DNA from: Rhodopseudomonas palustris
GTDB lineage: Bacteria > Pseudomonadota > Alphaproteobacteria > Rhizobiales > Xanthobacteraceae
Length of the DNA: 64,000 nucleotides
Assembly: GCF_003031265.1 (NCBI RefSeq)
Contig: NZ_CP019966.1
Span: 4,154,001-4,218,000 of the forward strand
Reading direction: 5' to 3'
The translations under genes and the position numbers were made by a program. The notes under the pieces were generated by a model. That model ran no database searches. It was not told the DNA's origin and worked only from the letters and a program-made list of their open reading frames with translations. Shown here piece after piece: positions 42,050 through 52,717 of the stretch (its first letter is position 1; every line of letters begins with the position of its first letter).

Positions 42050-42266
42050 CGCCGTGCCCCACCAGCCAGCACGCCGAATCCGACGGCGCGCGACCAAAGC
42101 TAACCCCAGGTTAACCATCAGCAGCAATGGAAAGGCTTTGTTAACCTTAACGGCGGGTAACGACTGTGGATGGCACTTTGGAGAGCCTTGGCTCGGCTTT
42201 TCGGCACGAAACTTGCGTCGGATTGCACGTGATGGCGGTTGAGACAAAACCTATCCAAACGCGGAA

Positions 42267-42288
42267 AGCCCCGCCGTGGGGCGGGGCT
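42267..42288 (-). terminator. Terminator of the Q/G-rich miniprotein gene
   Basis: A perfect 9-bp stem AGCCCCGCC-GTGG-GGCGGGGCT is followed on the minus strand by TTCCGCGTTTGG. It lies about 60 nt after the stop at 42349. Confidence 0.7.
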
Positions 42289-42348
42289 CCCTGCTGTCGC
42301 TTCGGCACGCAGCCGTCTGGAGAAAGCTGCGGCCGGGCGATCGTTAAG

Positions 42349-42528
42349 TTAGCGGCCTTGGCCGGACCCGCCGTGTTGGCCACCATGCTGTTGGCCGCCC
42401 TGCTGCCGGTCTTGACCCTGCCGGTTCGGATCCTGCTGCTGCTGACCCGGACGGGCACCGCCGCCCTGCTGCTGCTGGCCGGGGGACGTCTGGCTCGGAG
42501 TCGGCTTCTGCTGATTCTGATTCGACAT
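42349..42528 (-). CDS. Q/G/P-rich low-complexity miniprotein
   Basis: This 59-residue protein begins MSNQNQQKPTPSQTSPGQQQ and continues with Gln and Gly runs, ending GGQHGGSGQGR. It has no hydrophobic segment and is probably disordered. A strong AAGGAG ribosome-binding site sits 7 nt before the ATG, and a hairpin terminator follows, so it looks like a real single-gene unit. It is divergent from livH. The function is unknown. The composition resembles small stress-related or cell-surface-associated disordered proteins, but this is weak. Confidence 0.72.
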   Translation of the reverse strand: MSNQNQQKPTPSQTSPGQQQQGGGARPGQQQQDPNRQGQDRQQGGQQHGGQHGGSGQGR

Positions 42529-42876
42529 CGATGGTCTCCTTCAGAGTGTCGCGCCCACACCGACAACAAGCATCATGCGCCCGCGGTTGCGCGGATCGGC
42601 GTGATCTTTGCGCGGCTTTTGCGCGGCAACATCGCGCCCGGTGGAACCCTGCAGGCCGCAGCCGCCGTCCACAGGGAAGAAGGTTGTAATCGGGCGCTGT
42701 TGCCGCGATCGCGACCCACTGTTAGAAAATTCCAAAGCGAAGCGACGTTCCGGCTGCCGGGGCCCTCGCCGCATCGTGTGTGCAATGCGAGCGCGATCTC
42801 CGCCGCGGGGCCGTTCGGATCGCAATCCACGACCCTACGAGTCCCACTCTTTCGAGTCCTCTGACGACGGCAGCGC
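42529..42876. other. Divergent intergenic region, miniprotein / livH
   Basis: These 348 bases hold the promoters for the miniprotein (minus) and the LIV operon (plus). Open frames on both strands here are Arg-rich and lack ribosome-binding sites. I see no repeat or riboswitch. The stretch GTTAGAAAATTCCAAAGCG (about 42721-42739) is locally AT-rich. Confidence 0.5.
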
Positions 42877-43794
42877 ATGGACTATTTCGCCCAGCAGCTC
42901 ATCAACGGTCTCGTGCTCGGCTCGATCTACGGCCTGATCGCGATCGGCTACACGATGGTGTACGGCATCGTCGGCATGATCAATTTCGCCCATGGCGACA
43001 TCTTCATGATCGGCGGCTTCATCGCGCTGATCAGCTTCCTGATCCTGGTGTCGTTCGGCCTCAGCTTCGTGCCGCTGATCCTTCTGGTGGTGCTGCTGGT
43101 GTCGATGGCGATCACCGCGCTGTACGGCTGGACGGTCGAGCGCATCGCCTACCGCCCGCTCAGGCATTCGTTCCGCCTCGCCCCGATGCTGTCGGCGATC
43201 GGCATGTCGTTCGTGCTGATGAACTACGCCCAGGTGTCGCAGGGCGCCCGCGTCAAGCCGGTGCCGCCGATCATCACCGGCGGCTACACGCTGCACGAGA
43301 GCGCCGACGGCTTCAACGTCCAGCTCTCCAACGTGCAGATCCTGGTGGTCGTCACCACCGTGGTGCTGCTCGGCATCTTCACCTGGCTGGTGGCCAAGAC
43401 CCGGCTCGGCCGCGACATGCGCGCCTGCGAGCAGGATCAGACCATGGCGGCACTGCTCGGCGTCGACGTCGACCGCACCATCTCAATGACCTTCGTGATC
43501 GGCGCCGCGCTCGCCTCGGTCGCCGGCATGATGTACCTGCTGTATTATGGGCTGATCGACTTCTTCATGGGATTCATCGCCGGCATCAAGGCGTTCACCG
43601 CGGCCGTGCTCGGCGGCATCGGCTCGCTGCCCGGCGCGATGCTCGGCGGCCTGCTGATCGGCCTGATCGAGACCTTCTGGTCGGCCTATTTCTCGGTCGA
43701 GTACAAGGACGTTGCGGCGTTCTCGATCTTGATCATCGTGCTGATCTTCATGCCGACCGGCCTGCTGGGCCGGCCGGAAGTCGAAAAAGTCTGA
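42877..43794 (+). CDS. livH: Branched-chain amino-acid ABC transporter permease LivH
   Basis: This 305-residue inner-membrane permease begins MDYFAQQLINGLVLGSIYGLIAIGYTMVYGIVGMINFAHGD, which is typical of LivH. It has about eight helices and the cytoplasmic EAA-like loop (ACEQDQTMAALLGVDVDRTISMTFVIGAALA). It is first in a livHMGF-K cluster and is followed by livM after 12 nt. Confidence 0.94.
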   Translation: MDYFAQQLINGLVLGSIYGLIAIGYTMVYGIVGMINFAHGDIFMIGGFIALISFLILVSFGLSFVPLILLVVLLVSMAITALYGWTVERIAYRPLRHSFRLAPMLSAIGMSFVLMNYAQVSQGARVKPVPPIITGGYTLHESADGFNVQLSNVQILVVVTTVVLLGIFTWLVAKTRLGRDMRACEQDQTMAALLGVDVDRTISMTFVIGAALASVAGMMYLLYYGLIDFFMGFIAGIKAFTAAVLGGIGSLPGAMLGGLLIGLIETFWSAYFSVEYKDVAAFSILIIVLIFMPTGLLGRPEVEKV

Positions 43795-43806
43795 GCGGGC
43801 GCCGAC

Positions 43807-45138
43807 GTGGCAAAACTCGCGCACGCCGCTGCTGCCCCTGTCGCCGCCGCCACGGTCGGCGTCGGTTTCATCTTCAAGAAAGCCCTGATCAGCGCCCTCG
43901 TGGCGCTGGTTTTATTTTCGCTGATGATCGGTGTCCGCACCGAGGCCGGCCCTGAGGGCGGCCTGATCTACTGGACCCGGTTCGGCGATCTCGCCGGCAT
44001 GGTCGGCGGCGTATTCGTCGGCTCGATCGTGGTCGAACTGCTGCGGATGTGGTGGGGCCCGGTCGACACCTCGAAGATGATGCCGGCCGGCGCGCGCAAG
44101 ACACTCGGCCTCGCCGGCCGCATCGTCGCTCCGGCGCTGCTGATCTTCACCTTCCTGGTGCCGGTGATCTTCTACAATCAGCGCTACATTCTCGATCTCG
44201 GCATCCTGGTGCTGACCTATGTGATGCTCGGCTGGGGGCTGAACATCGTGGTCGGCCTCGCCGGCCTGCTCGATCTCGGCTACGTGGCGTTCTACGCGGT
44301 CGGCGCCTACTCCTATGCGCTGCTCGCCACCAATTTCGGCCTGTCGTTCTGGATCTGCCTGCCGCTCGCCGGCATCCTCGCCGCGTTCTGGGGCATGATC
44401 CTCGGCTTCCCGGTGCTGCGACTACGCGGCGATTATCTCGCGATCGTCACTCTCGCGTTCGGCGAAATCATCCGCCTCGTCATCATCAACTGGCAGACGC
44501 TGACCGGCGGCCCCAACGGCATCAGCGGCATTCCGCGCCCGACGCTGTTCGGCATTCCGCTGGCGCCGGGGCCGAACGGATTGGCGGCGCAGCTCGGCAT
44601 TCCATTCTCGCCGACGCATCGCCTCGTCTTCCTGTTCTATCTGATCCTGATCCTGGCGCTGATCACCAACTGGGCGACCATTCGGCTGCGCCGGCTGCCG
44701 ATCGGCCGCGCCTGGGAAGCGCTGCGCGAGGACGAAGTGGCCTGCCGCGCGCTCGGCATCAACACCACCACGACCAAGCTCACCGCCTTCGCCACCGGCG
44801 CGATGTTCGGCGGCTTTGCGGGTGCGTTCTTCGCAACCCGGCAGGGCTTCATCTCGCCGGAGTCCTTCACCTTCCAAGAGTCGGCGCTGGTGCTGGCGAT
44901 CGTCGTGCTCGGCGGCATGGGCTCGCAGCTCGGCGTCGCGCTCGCCGCTGTAACGCTGATCGGCGGCTTCGAACTGTTCCGCGGCCTCGATCAGTTCCGC
45001 ATGCTGGTGTTCGGCATGGCGATGGTGCTGCTGATGATCTGGCGGCCGCGCGGCCTGATCGGCCACCGCGCCCCGACCGTGTATCTCGACCACAAGCAGG
45101 CGATCTCGTCCGACCTCGTCAAGGAAGGCCACGGATGA
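43807..45138 (+). CDS. livM: Branched-chain amino-acid ABC transporter permease LivM
   Basis: This 443-residue permease is a little longer than many LivM proteins because of an N-terminal extension with two helices. The core has YILDLGILVLTYVMLGWGLNIVVGLAGLLDLGYVAFYAVGAY and the conserved loop GRAWEALREDEVACRALGINTTTTKL. It overlaps livG by ATGA. The start is a GTG (VAKLAHAA). Confidence 0.93.
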   Translation: MAKLAHAAAAPVAAATVGVGFIFKKALISALVALVLFSLMIGVRTEAGPEGGLIYWTRFGDLAGMVGGVFVGSIVVELLRMWWGPVDTSKMMPAGARKTLGLAGRIVAPALLIFTFLVPVIFYNQRYILDLGILVLTYVMLGWGLNIVVGLAGLLDLGYVAFYAVGAYSYALLATNFGLSFWICLPLAGILAAFWGMILGFPVLRLRGDYLAIVTLAFGEIIRLVIINWQTLTGGPNGISGIPRPTLFGIPLAPGPNGLAAQLGIPFSPTHRLVFLFYLILILALITNWATIRLRRLPIGRAWEALREDEVACRALGINTTTTKLTAFATGAMFGGFAGAFFATRQGFISPESFTFQESALVLAIVVLGGMGSQLGVALAAVTLIGGFELFRGLDQFRMLVFGMAMVLLMIWRPRGLIGHRAPTVYLDHKQAISSDLVKEGHG

Positions 45139-45971
45139 GCGCGGACCAGAACATCCTGCGCGTCAGCGGCCTGAGCATGCGGTTCGGCGGCATTCTCGCC
45201 GTCAACGACCTGTCGTTCGCTGCGCACCGCGGCAAGATCACCGCGCTGATCGGCCCCAACGGCGCCGGCAAGACCACGGTGTTCAACTGCATCACCGGCT
45301 TCTACAGGCCGAGCGCCGGCGAGATCAGCCTGACGCATGATGGTGGCGAGACCCACCGGCTCGACCGGCTCAACGACTTCCGCATCACCAAGATCGCCAA
45401 GGTGGCCCGCACCTTCCAGAACATCCGGCTGTTCCCCGGCATGACGGCGCTGGAGAACCTGATGGTGGCGCAGCACAACGCGCTGATGCGCGCCTCCGGC
45501 CTCACCTTCCTCGGCCTGTTCGGCGCGCCGTCGTGGCGAGCGGCCGAGAAGCAGGCGATCGAACGCGCGACCTACTGGCTCGACCAGATCGGGCTGCGCA
45601 GCCGTGCCGACGATGCCGCCGGCAACCTGCCTTATGGCGATCAGCGCCGGCTGGAAATCGCGCGCGCGATGTGCACCGAGCCGGTGCTGCTGTGCCTCGA
45701 TGAACCTGCAGCCGGCCTCAACGCGCGCGAGAGCGGCGAGCTCAGCCAACTGCTTCGCAAGATCCGCTCCGGCGGCACTTCGATCCTGCTGATCGAACAC
45801 GACATGAGCGTGGTGATGGAAATCTCCGACCACGTCGTCGTGCTCGACCACGGCGTCAAGATCGCCGACGGCACCCCGCGCGAGATCCGCGACGACCCCC
45901 GCGTCATCGCTGCCTATCTGGGCGTCGAGGACGAAGAGGTCGAAAAGGTCGAGCAGGAGCTCGGGCTGTGA
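45135..45971 (+). CDS. livG: Branched-chain amino-acid ABC transporter ATPase LivG
   Basis: This 278-residue ATPase has Walker A GPNGAGKTT, a Gln loop in ARTFQNIRLFPGM and Walker B LLCLDEPAAGLN. The signature region reads LPYGDQRRLEIARA in place of LSGGQ, which is normal for LivG. It works with LivF, LivH and LivM. A 136-nt gap with a family D repeat separates it from livF. Confidence 0.94.
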   Translation: MSADQNILRVSGLSMRFGGILAVNDLSFAAHRGKITALIGPNGAGKTTVFNCITGFYRPSAGEISLTHDGGETHRLDRLNDFRITKIAKVARTFQNIRLFPGMTALENLMVAQHNALMRASGLTFLGLFGAPSWRAAEKQAIERATYWLDQIGLRSRADDAAGNLPYGDQRRLEIARAMCTEPVLLCLDEPAAGLNARESGELSQLLRKIRSGGTSILLIEHDMSVVMEISDHVVVLDHGVKIADGTPREIRDDPRVIAAYLGVEDEEVEKVEQELGL

Positions 45972-45993
45972 ATTGCCTCCCCTCATATACTTT

Positions 45994-46082
45994 GTCATGG
46001 CCGGGCTTGACCCGGCCATCCACGCCCGCAGGCAAGGCTGTGCTTGTGTCCGTGGATGCCCGGGTCAAGCCCGGGCATGACG
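45994..46082. repeat. Family D palindromic repeat within the liv cluster
   Basis: GTCATGGCCGGGCTTGACCC to GGCCATCCACG is mirrored by CGTGGATGCCCGGGTCAAGC to CCGGGCATGACG. It lies between livG and livF. A related copy is at 52348-52442. Confidence 0.86.
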
Positions 46083-46107
46083 AAAGTGAGCGTGGCGAGG
46101 TCGCATC

Positions 46108-46848
<741 letters not shown>

Positions 46849-47025
46849 GGTAGTCCCTCCCCGCGCGCGCGAGTCCTGCGGCACAATGCGGCAACCGGGT
46901 GCCGCCGGCGCCGTATTTTGTCGATGACTTGTCGTAAAAATCAGCCAACAATGCCGGCCGGTTTGGCGCTTCGGGCCCGCCTGGGCGCGGCTTTTCGTTT
47001 GCAAATCCATCGCAAGGATTCATCG

Positions 47026-48132
<1,107 letters not shown>

Positions 48133-48195
48133 GCCGACTGATCGTTGCGCCGCGGCTCCCGCGGCGCTCACCATCACCCCGCCCACAAACAGTCA

Positions 48196-48216
48196 CCGCC
48201 CGGCTTGACCGGGCGG
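48196..48216. repeat. Hairpin downstream of the LIV binding-protein gene
   Basis: A perfect 8-bp stem CCGCCCGG-CTTGA-CCGGGCGG lies 64 nt after the stop. The core resembles the family D arm (CGGGCTTGACCCGG). There is no T-run, so it is either a degenerate family D piece or a weak terminator. Confidence 0.45.
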
Positions 48217-48291
48217 CCCAGTATTCCAGAGCGTTCACGGTGATGAGCGCTCTGCGCATCCAACTTGATCCGCAAAAGCGCAGCCTCTGCT

Positions 48292-48402
48292 CCTCATGGT
48301 GAGGAGCATCGCGTCAGCGATGCGTCTCGAACCATGAGGCGACGCATCGTGCGCTGCCATCCTTCGAGACGCGGTCCTAACGGACCGCTCCTCAGGATGA
48401 GG
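48292..48402. repeat. Family C palindromic repeat
   Basis: CCTCATGGTGAGGAGCATCG, GCGTCTCGAACCATG, CATCCTTCGAGACG and CTCCTCAGGATGAGG occur in order. It fills the convergent gap between livK and the CcdA-like gene. Confidence 0.87.
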
Positions 48403-48427
48403 CTAGCATCGCGGCTTCAGAGACGAA

Positions 48428-49162
48428 CTACCCAATATTCCCCAGCGCCGGGAAGGTGTTCAGCAGCCAGATCGAGACGTCGCTGATGGCGCCGGTGAGG
48501 AAGCCGATGCCGGTGAGGACCATCAGGACGCCCATCACTCGCTCGACCGTGGCGAGGTGTTTCTTCATCCGCGCGAACAGGCCGGAGAACTGTTCGACCA
48601 TCAGCGCGGCGAGCAGGAACGGCACGCCGAGGCCGAGCGAATACACCGCCAGCAGGCCGGCGCCCTTGGCCACCGTCGCTTCGGCCGCGGCCACCGACAG
48701 GATCGCAGCCAAGATCGGGCCGATGCACGGCGTCCAGCCGAACGCAAACGCAAGGCCCATCACGTAAGCGCCCCACAGCCCGACCGGCTTCGGGATCGGC
48801 AGGCGGCCTTCGCGCATCAGGATGTTGATCCGGGTCAAGCCGAGGAAGTGCAGGCCCATCAGGATGATCACCACGCCGGCGATGATCGCGAGCTGCGCCG
48901 AATAGGCGCGGATCAGGCTGCCGACCAGGCTGGCGCTGGCGCCGAGCGCGACGAACACGGTGGAGAAGCCGAGCACAAACACCGCCGCAGAGATCATCAC
49001 CGCACGCTTCGACGTGCGCTCGGTCTCGTCGGCGGCGACGTGCTCGATGGTCGCACCGGTCAGATAGATCAGGTACGGCGGCACCAGCGGCAGCACGCAG
49101 GGTGACAGGAAGCTGACCAGACCGGCGATCAGGGCGGCAGGGATCGAGACGTCGTGGATCAT
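48428..49162 (-). CDS. CcdA/DsbD-family cytochrome c biogenesis protein
   Basis: This 244-residue membrane protein has six helices. It carries the CcdA hallmark segments AGLVSFLSPCVLPLVPPYL (first Cys) and FAFGWTPCIGPILAAILSVAA (second Cys), which form the redox pair that carries electrons from thioredoxin to the periplasm. It is smaller than full DsbD and lacks the periplasmic domains. The partner thioredoxin-like protein is not nearby. Confidence 0.92.
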   Translation of the reverse strand: MIHDVSIPAALIAGLVSFLSPCVLPLVPPYLIYLTGATIEHVAADETERTSKRAVMISAAVFVLGFSTVFVALGASASLVGSLIRAYSAQLAIIAGVVIILMGLHFLGLTRINILMREGRLPIPKPVGLWGAYVMGLAFAFGWTPCIGPILAAILSVAAAEATVAKGAGLLAVYSLGLGVPFLLAALMVEQFSGLFARMKKHLATVERVMGVLMVLTGIGFLTGAISDVSIWLLNTFPALGNIG

Positions 49163-49263
49163 GGCCGGCTACATGCACCCGCGCGTAAAGCCCATGCAAG
49201 CCGCTGCGTCATCGTTCCGCGCCTTGTGATCGCACCGTGAGGGATTGCTTCGACCAATTGTTT

Positions 49264-50313
49264 ATGCCGACAATGGCGGCCCTCGCTCAGCTCTCGGACG
49301 GATCCATCTTGCACAACCTGATCACCGATGTCGCCGGCGTCCGCGTCGGCCATGCGCACGACCACAAGCTCGCGTCCGGCGTGACCGCGATCCTGTTCGA
49401 CAAGCCCGCAGTCGCCTCGATCGACGTGCGCGGCGGCGGCCCGGGAATTCGCGATGGCGTGCTGTTGGAACCGGTGAACACCGTCGAGCAGGTCGACGGC
49501 TTCACGCTGTCGGGCGGCTCGGCGTTCGGCCTCGATGCCGGCGGCGGCGTACAGGCTTGGCTCGCCGAGCGCGGCCGCGGCTTTGCGATCGGCAACGCGA
49601 CGATTCCGATCGTGCCCGGCGCGGTGGTGTTCGACATGATCAACGGGGGCGACAAGGCGTGGGGCCGGTTCTCGCCGTATCGCGATCTCGGCTACGCGGC
49701 CGCCGAAGCCGCCGGCGACAGCTTCGCGCTCGGCAGCGTCGGCGCCGGTCTCGGCGCCACCACCGCGACGCTGAAAGGCGGACTCGGCTCGGCGTCGGCG
49801 ACAACACCTGGCGGCGTTACGGTGGGCGCCATCGCGGTAGTCAACGCGATCGGCAGTGCCACGATCGGCGACGGCCCGTGGTTCTGGTCGGCACCGTTCG
49901 AACAGGACGGTGAATTCGGCGGGCTCGGCATGCCGCAGCCGTTCACGCCGGACATGCTGAAGGTGCGGCTCAAGGGCGCAGCGACGCCGAGCGCGGTGGA
50001 GAACACCACGCTGGTCGCGGTCGTCACCGACGCGGCGCTGACCAAGACCCAGGTGAAGCGGCTGGCGATGCTGGCGCAGACCGGATTTGCCCGCGCGATC
50101 TATCCGGTGCATGCGCCGCTCGACGGCGACGTGGTGTTCGCTGCGGCAACCGGCGTCAAACCGGTCGAGCCGCTCGCAGGTCTCACCGAGCTCGGCACCA
50201 TCGCGGCCAACACGGTGGCGCGGGCGATCGCGCGCGGCGTCTATGAGGCCACCGCGCTGCCGTTCAAGGACGCGCAGCCGGCGTGGCGCGATCGGTTCGG
50301 CTCGAAGCGATGA
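49264..50313 (+). CDS. P1 family peptidase (DmpA/BapA-like N-terminal nucleophile hydrolase)
   Basis: This 349-residue protein is of the DmpA/NylC superfamily, which self-cleaves to expose a nucleophile. The likely cleavage is Asn247-Thr248 in VENTTLVAVVTDAALTK, with Thr248 as the new N-terminus. The N-terminal part has LITDVAGVRVGHAHD and GFTLSGGSAFGLDAGGGVQAWL. It probably acts as an aminopeptidase or amidase in the cytosol. An upstream in-frame start adds nine residues. An ATG three codons downstream is also possible. Confidence 0.88.
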   Translation: MPTMAALAQLSDGSILHNLITDVAGVRVGHAHDHKLASGVTAILFDKPAVASIDVRGGGPGIRDGVLLEPVNTVEQVDGFTLSGGSAFGLDAGGGVQAWLAERGRGFAIGNATIPIVPGAVVFDMINGGDKAWGRFSPYRDLGYAAAEAAGDSFALGSVGAGLGATTATLKGGLGSASATTPGGVTVGAIAVVNAIGSATIGDGPWFWSAPFEQDGEFGGLGMPQPFTPDMLKVRLKGAATPSAVENTTLVAVVTDAALTKTQVKRLAMLAQTGFARAIYPVHAPLDGDVVFAAATGVKPVEPLAGLTELGTIAANTVARAIARGVYEATALPFKDAQPAWRDRFGSKR

Positions 50314-50400
50314 TATGAGGCGGCAGCGCTGCGCCGTGCGATGTCGTCATCCGCAGGCCCATCGCGCCCACGTTGATCATCGTTCGGCTAGTCGGAGGAG

Positions 50401-50436
50401 ATGATTGCCGGGTCCAGCCCGGCAATCCATCATCGG
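50401..50436. repeat. Family D partial copy
   Basis: ATGATTGCCGGGTCCAGCCC followed by GGCAATCCATCATCGG is one arm of the family D element (compare 52348-52442). It lies between the P1 peptidase and EF-hand genes. Confidence 0.7.
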
Positions 50437-50452
50437 GACCAAGCGTCGGTGA

Positions 50453-51220
50453 TCAGGCGCTGACCGACAGCGACTGGGCCGAGGCCGCCTGGATCTGCGA
50501 CGCCTGGCGCTGGATCAGCTGCTCGACGAAATTGTACGACGAGGTCGCGCTGCTCGACGACGAGCCGGTCGCCGCCGATGTCATCGTCACCTTGCTGCCG
50601 TCGGAGTAGGTGACGGAGGTGGTCACGCTGCCGTCGGAATTGGTGACGCTGGTCGAGGACGAGCCGGACAGCGCCGGCAGCAGCGGATCGCTGCTGCCGC
50701 CACCGCTGTTGCCACCGTTCGCACCGCTGCCACCATGGGCGTGATGCCGACGGCCGCTCTTCAGCGCCGACGACATCTCGTCCATGCTGACCTTGCCGTC
50801 GTTGTTGGCGTCCATCTTGCTGAACACCTTGTCGGCATTGGCGACGTTGGTGCCGCCGGCGCCGAGCGCATTCTCGAACTCGCTCTTGGTGATCGAGCCG
50901 TCGCCGTCGGCGTCGATCTGTTTGAACAGATCCTTCAGCGCGGAGTCGCGCGTCTTCGAAGCGGTCGAGCTGGAGCTGGAGGTCGATTGCTGGCTCTGCG
51001 CGTCGAGCAGAGCCTGCATCGTCTCCTGCGACAGCCCACTCGACGGAAACGAGCCGGAGCCGCTGGTCGACAGGGTTGGGAACGACGACGTGCTCGTGCT
51101 GCTGCTCGAGCTGGCAAACGGGTTGGTGAAGCTGGTGCTCTGCGACGACGATTTCGACGTCGAGCTCAGCGTATTGAGCAGTCCGGACAGCGCGCCCAGC
51201 GCGCCAATGGCAGGCAGCAT
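50453..51220 (-). CDS. Ser-rich protein with two EF-hands
   Basis: This 255-residue protein has two canonical EF-hand calcium loops: DADGDGSITKSE (103-114) and DANNDGKVSMDE (137-148). They are flanked by very Ser/Thr-rich N- and C-terminal segments (about 15-90 and 160-220). There is no clear signal peptide, although residues 1-18 are hydrophobic. Calcium binding is likely. The partner or localisation cannot be read from the sequence. Confidence 0.85.
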   Translation of the reverse strand: MLPAIGALGALSGLLNTLSSTSKSSSQSTSFTNPFASSSSSTSTSSFPTLSTSGSGSFPSSGLSQETMQALLDAQSQQSTSSSSSTASKTRDSALKDLFKQIDADGDGSITKSEFENALGAGGTNVANADKVFSKMDANNDGKVSMDEMSSALKSGRRHHAHGGSGANGGNSGGGSSDPLLPALSGSSSTSVTNSDGSVTTSVTYSDGSKVTMTSAATGSSSSSATSSYNFVEQLIQRQASQIQAASAQSLSVSA

Positions 51221-51488
51221 GATCGAAGCTCCGCATTACACCGCTGGCCGCGGCCGGCAACTACGCACGGATCATTCCAACCTTCGGATCAGCAATCGCC
51301 GTGCCAGCCGCGAAGCTCCCGTAAATGCTGGTGTTTTTCGCGTGCGCCGGGCCGGCGAGACGGCAATTTCTGCCCCATCCGGCACAACCTGCCGGGCCTG
51401 CGCGGCCCAGGCGCGCGCTCCGGATTTGCGGGGAACCGGCGCGGCGTGGTAGCGAAGCTGATCCACCCACACGCACCTGGAAGCCCTG

Positions 51489-52187
51489 ATGTCCTCCTTC
51501 GCGCTCCGTCCGCTCGCCATTGCGCCCTCGATCCTCGCCTCGGATTTTTCCAAGCTCGGCGAAGAGGTCCGCGCGGTCGATACCGCCGGCTGCGACTGGA
51601 TCCATCTCGACGTGATGGACGGCCATTTCGTCCCGAACATTTCCTACGGCCCGGACGTGATCAAGGCGATGCGGCCGCACACCAAGAAGGTGTTCGACGC
51701 CCATCTGATGATCGCGCCGTGCGATCCGTATCTGGAGGCCTTCGCCAAGGCCGGCTGCGACATCATCACCGTGCACGCCGAAGCCGGCCCGCATTTACAC
51801 CGCTCGCTGCAGGCGATCCGCGGCCTCGGCAAGAAGGCCGGCGTCTCGCTCAATCCCGGCACGCACCCGAGCGCGATCGAATACGTGCTCGATGACATCG
51901 ATCTGGTGCTGGTGATGTCGGTGAACCCCGGCTTCGGCGGCCAGGCGTTCATCCCGAGCGCGGTTCAGAAGATCAAGCAGATCCGCGCCATGGTGGCCGG
52001 CCGCCCGATCGACATCGAGGTCGACGGCGGCGTCTCCGACAAGGTCGCCGGCGAACTCGCCGCCGCCGGCGCCAACGCCTTCGTGGCCGGCTCCGCCGTG
52101 TTCAAGGGCGGCACGCTGGAAGCCTACAAGGCGAATATCGCCGGCATCCGCAACGCCGCGCTGCAGGCGCGGGGCGAGGCGGTTTAA
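51489..52187 (+). CDS. rpe: Ribulose-phosphate 3-epimerase
   Basis: This 232-residue TIM-barrel enzyme interconverts ribulose-5-P and xylulose-5-P in the pentose phosphate and Calvin cycles. It has [36 protein letters not shown] (catalytic Asp and metal His), [17 protein letters not shown] and [12 protein letters not shown]. The length and motifs are normal. It is monocistronic. Confidence 0.95.
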   Translation: MSSFALRPLAIAPSILASDFSKLGEEVRAVDTAGCDWIHLDVMDGHFVPNISYGPDVIKAMRPHTKKVFDAHLMIAPCDPYLEAFAKAGCDIITVHAEAGPHLHRSLQAIRGLGKKAGVSLNPGTHPSAIEYVLDDIDLVLVMSVNPGFGGQAFIPSAVQKIKQIRAMVAGRPIDIEVDGGVSDKVAGELAAAGANAFVAGSAVFKGGTLEAYKANIAGIRNAALQARGEAV

Positions 52188-52347
52188 AGACCGTTCAGAC
52201 CAAAATCGTCGAAACTGACGACAGGCAGAATTGCGTAGCACCGTGCCAGGTGGGACTGATGATGTAGCACCACCTGAGACACTCCGCCTCCGTTTCGACT
52301 TACACGAGTGTCACTGCGTTCATCTAGCGACCGCTCGCTTACACCGC

Positions 52348-52442
52348 CGTCATTGCCGGGCTTGACCCGGCAATCCATCACTCTTCGCAAGATAGCGCGC
52401 TGGCGCGCGCGATGGGTGCGCGGGTCAAGCCCGCGCATGACG
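52348..52442. repeat. Family D palindromic repeat
   Basis: CGTCATTGCCGGGCTTGACC to GGCAATCCATCA is mirrored by GATGGGTGCGCGGGTCAAGC to CCGCGCATGACG. It lies between rpe and purB. Confidence 0.85.
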
Positions 52443-52509
52443 GGAGTGGATGTGGCTGCGACTGCGCCACATAATCGGTCCCCCCTTTCAGCTGTCACCC
52501 CCCCTCGCT

Positions 52510-52550
52510 CGTCATTCCGGGGCGCCCGGAGCGCGCAGGCCGGAATGACG
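52510..52550. repeat. Family B short copy
   Basis: CGTCATTCCGGGGCGCCCGG and GCGCAGGCCGGAATGACG form a compact palindrome, shorter than the copies at 4866 and 38085 because the middle is missing. Confidence 0.75.
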
Positions 52551-52717
52551 CGATGAAAAGACGGGGCCTGCCAATCGCGGAATCCGGGCTTCGCCCAGCC
52601 GGGCCTGAAGCCCGGGGGCGACGCCCCCCCCCCCGCCCGCCCCCCCTCCCCGTCCCTAGCCCCTGCCCCGCCGATCTGCTAAAGCGCGGCGTAATCCCCA
52701 AAACCCACGAGTTTGCG

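Larger units (their letters stand above)
52188..52717. other. Intergenic region rpe-purB with repeats and a C-tract
   Basis: These 530 bases hold a family D repeat (52348-52442), a short family B copy (52510-52550) and a C-rich stretch with an 11-C run (52624-52634). I see no gene. The purB promoter and leader must lie in the right part. Confidence 0.6.

Noticed and set aside
42166..42864. Plus-strand open frame across the miniprotein gene
   Set aside because: It lacks a ribosome-binding site and reads as an antisense Leu-rich frame. The minus-strand 59-codon gene has a strong ribosome-binding site and a terminator.
48196..48216. Strong hairpin after the LIV binding-protein gene as a rho-independent terminator
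   Set aside because: There is no T-run after the stem on either strand. It is listed only as a hairpin or repeat piece.
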